A stretch of 6,684 nucleotides of DNA, taken from the NCBI GenBank assembly GCA_035504735.1, contig DATJRJ010000271.1:1-6684 (forward strand). The letters run 5' to 3'. A program made the position numbers and the translations under genes. Under the pieces are notes generated by a model, which worked only from the letters and a program-made list of their open reading frames with translations, was not told the DNA's origin and made no database searches. The first letter of the stretch is position 1. Every line of letters begins with the position of its first letter. Shown here piece after piece: positions 5,055 through 6,684 of this stretch. This DNA comes from JAJPIG01 sp035504735. Its GTDB lineage: Bacteria > Desulfobacterota > Binatia > Binatales > Binataceae.

Positions 5055-6200
5055 ATGCTGGAGAACTCGGCGTTCGAAACCTCCATCGCTCCTAAATTTC
5101 GCAGGCGCGGTTTTCTGCCCGAAGAAGATCCGCTAACGGCGTTTCCTGCTGATTCGGAATTCGCGATGCTGGATGAGATTGGCCGTGACCTCCCGAGCCT
5201 ACTGCACGACCACGGATTCCGAGAATATGCGCGCACGCTGAACATTCCCCTCTGGCCCGATGCTCCGGTTCGGCTCCGGCAACTACCGGAACTCAGGCTC
5301 TATTACATCCGCACCAGTTTCCTGGCTTCCGCCTACGTCAACCAGGTGGGCGAGGAACCGGCCAGGGTGCTGCCAGCCAATCTGGCGGCTCCTCTCTGCC
5401 GCGTCTGCGCGCTGCTCAACCGACCGCCGATCCTCAGCTATGACGGGTACGCGCTGTACAACTGGAAACGCTTTCGGGACGACCTGCCTATCGCACTCGG
5501 CAACATCGATACCATTCAGAACTTCGTCCACCTGTATGACGAGCACTGGTTCATCTTGGTGCACGTGGAAATAGAGGCGCTCGACGCGCGGATCCTCGAC
5601 GCCATTGCATCTATTGAGGCGGGATTTGCGACCGGCGACCTGAGTTCTCTGGATGGGGCATTAAGCACGATCGCCGGCACTGTGAATGAACAGGTCGGGG
5701 TGCTACGCCGCATTCCCGAGAAGATGGACCCGGCGCTCTACTACCGCACGTTTCGGCCTTACATCCGGTTCTTCGAGAACGTCTATTACGAAGCGACAGC
5801 AGATGGGACCAATGGTGGTTCCACCGGAATTCGAATAAATTTCCGTGGCGAGACTGGAGCGCAGAGCAGCGTAATGCCCGCGCTGGTGGCGTTCATGAAG
5901 ATTCCCCACAAGCCGTCGATGCTGACGAATCATCTCGTCGACATGCGGAACTATATGCCCGCCGAGCACCGCGAGCTGCTCAAGGACATCGAGGCGATGC
6001 CGAGTGTTCGGCAGTACGCTGATCGCCAGGCCTTCAACGCGGTGCTCGACGCCGTCGCCGAGTTCCGCAGCGTCTACTATGGCTGGGCCCAGGAATACAT
6101 CAACCGCTGGACCGATGACCCGCGCGGAACAGGCGGCACGCCGTACATGGAGTGGTTGAAGCAACTGATCGATGAAACGCTTGCCTTCAAGATCGGCTGA
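5055..6200 (+). CDS. Indoleamine 2,3-dioxygenase family protein, Tyr at heme ligand
   Basis: A 381-residue protein that follows the IDO family from end to end (human IDO1 is 403). Family landmarks are LASAYV (90-95), VLPANLAAPLCRV (105-117), PPILSYDGYALYNWKRF (124-140), the WFILVHVEIEA helix (165-175), GAQSSVMPAL (268-277), the DMRNYMPAEHRELL block (296-309), PSVRQYA (316-322) and the GTGGT loop (358-362). Canonical members bind heme b through a proximal histidine and open the indole ring of tryptophan to N-formylkynurenine in the cytoplasm. Here the ungapped alignment of EFRSVYYGWAQEYI (336-349) with human SLRSYHLQIVTKYI puts Y341 at the His346 position. R338 (heme propionate Arg343) and R234 (substrate Arg231) are kept. 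The Phe226/Phe227 pair is Y229/Y230, and Ser167 is Leu168. No histidine lies nearby to replace the ligand. Function is therefore uncertain: an altered heme enzyme, a heme-free relative, or an inactive homologue. No kynurenine-pathway gene adjoins it. It diverges from the ClpP remnant. Confidence 0.88.
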   Translation: MLENSAFETSIAPKFRRRGFLPEEDPLTAFPADSEFAMLDEIGRDLPSLLHDHGFREYARTLNIPLWPDAPVRLRQLPELRLYYIRTSFLASAYVNQVGEEPARVLPANLAAPLCRVCALLNRPPILSYDGYALYNWKRFRDDLPIALGNIDTIQNFVHLYDEHWFILVHVEIEALDARILDAIASIEAGFATGDLSSLDGALSTIAGTVNEQVGVLRRIPEKMDPALYYRTFRPYIRFFENVYYEATADGTNGGSTGIRINFRGETGAQSSVMPALVAFMKIPHKPSMLTNHLVDMRNYMPAEHRELLKDIEAMPSVRQYADRQAFNAVLDAVAEFRSVYYGWAQEYINRWTDDPRGTGGTPYMEWLKQLIDETLAFKIG

Positions 6201-6228
6201 TGGCTGAACCGAAGTTGGTTAATTTCGT

Positions 6229-6486
6229 TTAGTTCGTACCCTCATCTGCGCTCGCATCACCCTGAGGCAATGTAGCGGTCGCGCTATTGCGTTCGACCCA
6301 TCCCGGAGATGACTCACACCCCGCTCGCCACGTTCCCCGTTCGCCAGAGTTCCCGTCCGTTCGGAGACCGGACGATTCGAACATGTAGCACTCGATGCGG
6401 TAAGTCGCGCACGAGGTGCCTGTTGATTCATTGCCCTGCCACCGAGGCATTCGAGACGCATTGTACGCGATAAAATCCCAGCCCAT
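6229..6486 (-). CDS. Uncertain small hypothetical protein or gene fragment
   Basis: A minus-strand frame of 85 codons from an ATG at 6486, ending 28 bases from the stop of the IDO-family gene in a convergent arrangement. The frame is open 48 bases further upstream without another plausible start, and no Shine-Dalgarno sequence precedes the ATG. The product (MGWDFIAYNASRMPRWQG, later CATYRIECYMFES) is rich in Trp, Cys and small polar residues, like a piece of an extracytoplasmic protein, but it has no signal peptide and matches no family I know. It may be the 3' remnant of a larger gene. The overlapping minus-strand frame at 6219-6461 looks like its shadow. The rest of 6201-6684 shows no gene and no strong terminator; only a 4-base stem (AACC at 6207-6210 with GGTT at 6217-6220) lies between the two stops. 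Confidence 0.28.
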   Translation of the reverse strand: MGWDFIAYNASRMPRWQGNESTGTSCATYRIECYMFESSGLRTDGNSGERGTWRAGCESSPGWVERNSATATLPQGDASADEGTN

Positions 6487-6684
6487 CTCGGGTTGGCCCT
6501 GCCAAACGTGCGTGCGGGAATAATTGCACGATTACGAACTCCCCCAGCAAGGTTGGAAGGGACCCCACGGCGTTTACTGCCTTTGACTAATTCTCAACGG
6601 GAGCGGTACCCTGCGCGGTAGCTGGCTCGGCGCTTAGTTGGTGCCCGAGGGGTCGAGATCATCAGATGGTGCCGCCGAAACCTG

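Noticed and set aside
6207..6230. Terminator between the two convergent stops
   Set aside because: Only a 4-base AACC/GGTT stem and an interrupted T-rich tail; too weak to call.
6666..6684. Possible gene start (ATG, MVPPKP) at the right edge
   Set aside because: Only six codons are visible and the nearest purine run (GAGGGG) is too far upstream for a normal ribosome site.

Overview
The window is moderately GC-rich bacterial DNA. It has no plasmid, phage or CRISPR machinery and no rRNA or tRNA. The mix of genes points to a Gram-negative, diderm soil or environmental bacterium: an exported FecR-domain protein, a probable outer-membrane beta-barrel protein, a DUF1329 exported protein, a ClpP-like serine peptidase remnant and an indoleamine 2,3-dioxygenase (IDO) family protein. 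I infer a deltaproteobacterial or Binatia-like lineage only weakly; the sequence does not prove a taxon.

Layout, left to right. Positions 1-542 hold no convincing gene; there is a possible structured RNA segment at 4-74 and a promoter-like pair just before the first gene. A two-gene plus-strand unit follows: a secreted FecR-domain protein (543-1220) and, 4 bases later, a signal-peptide-bearing beta-rich protein that is probably an outer-membrane barrel (1225-1983). From 1984 to 3052 there is no intact gene. This stretch holds decayed minus-strand reading frames: a short hypothetical protein with an apparent one-base lesion (2086-2400), and a second frame interrupted by stops that begins behind a very good ribosome binding site (2610-3021).

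The minus strand then carries an intact DUF1329-family exported protein (3053-4357) with its own Shine-Dalgarno sequence and a plausible promoter. Beyond it, also on the minus strand, lies a ClpP-family peptidase pseudogene (4495-4948). Its frame breaks just before the catalytic serine and its C-terminus is missing. Diverging from it, the plus strand carries an intact IDO-family gene (5055-6200). A possible small minus-strand gene or remnant (6229-6486) converges on its end, and the last 200 bases are empty.

The most interesting signal is in the IDO homologue. The C-terminal half aligns easily to IDO, but the position of the proximal heme-ligand histidine (His346 in human IDO1) is tyrosine (Y341), followed by a second tyrosine. 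All characterised members of the IDO/TDO heme oxygenase superfamily that I know of use histidine. This may therefore be a tyrosine-ligated or heme-independent offshoot, and no kynurenine-pathway gene sits beside it. The FecR/barrel pair forms an obvious unit; the other genes do not form a recognisable pathway, and the window reads as a patchwork of independent genes separated by decaying ones.
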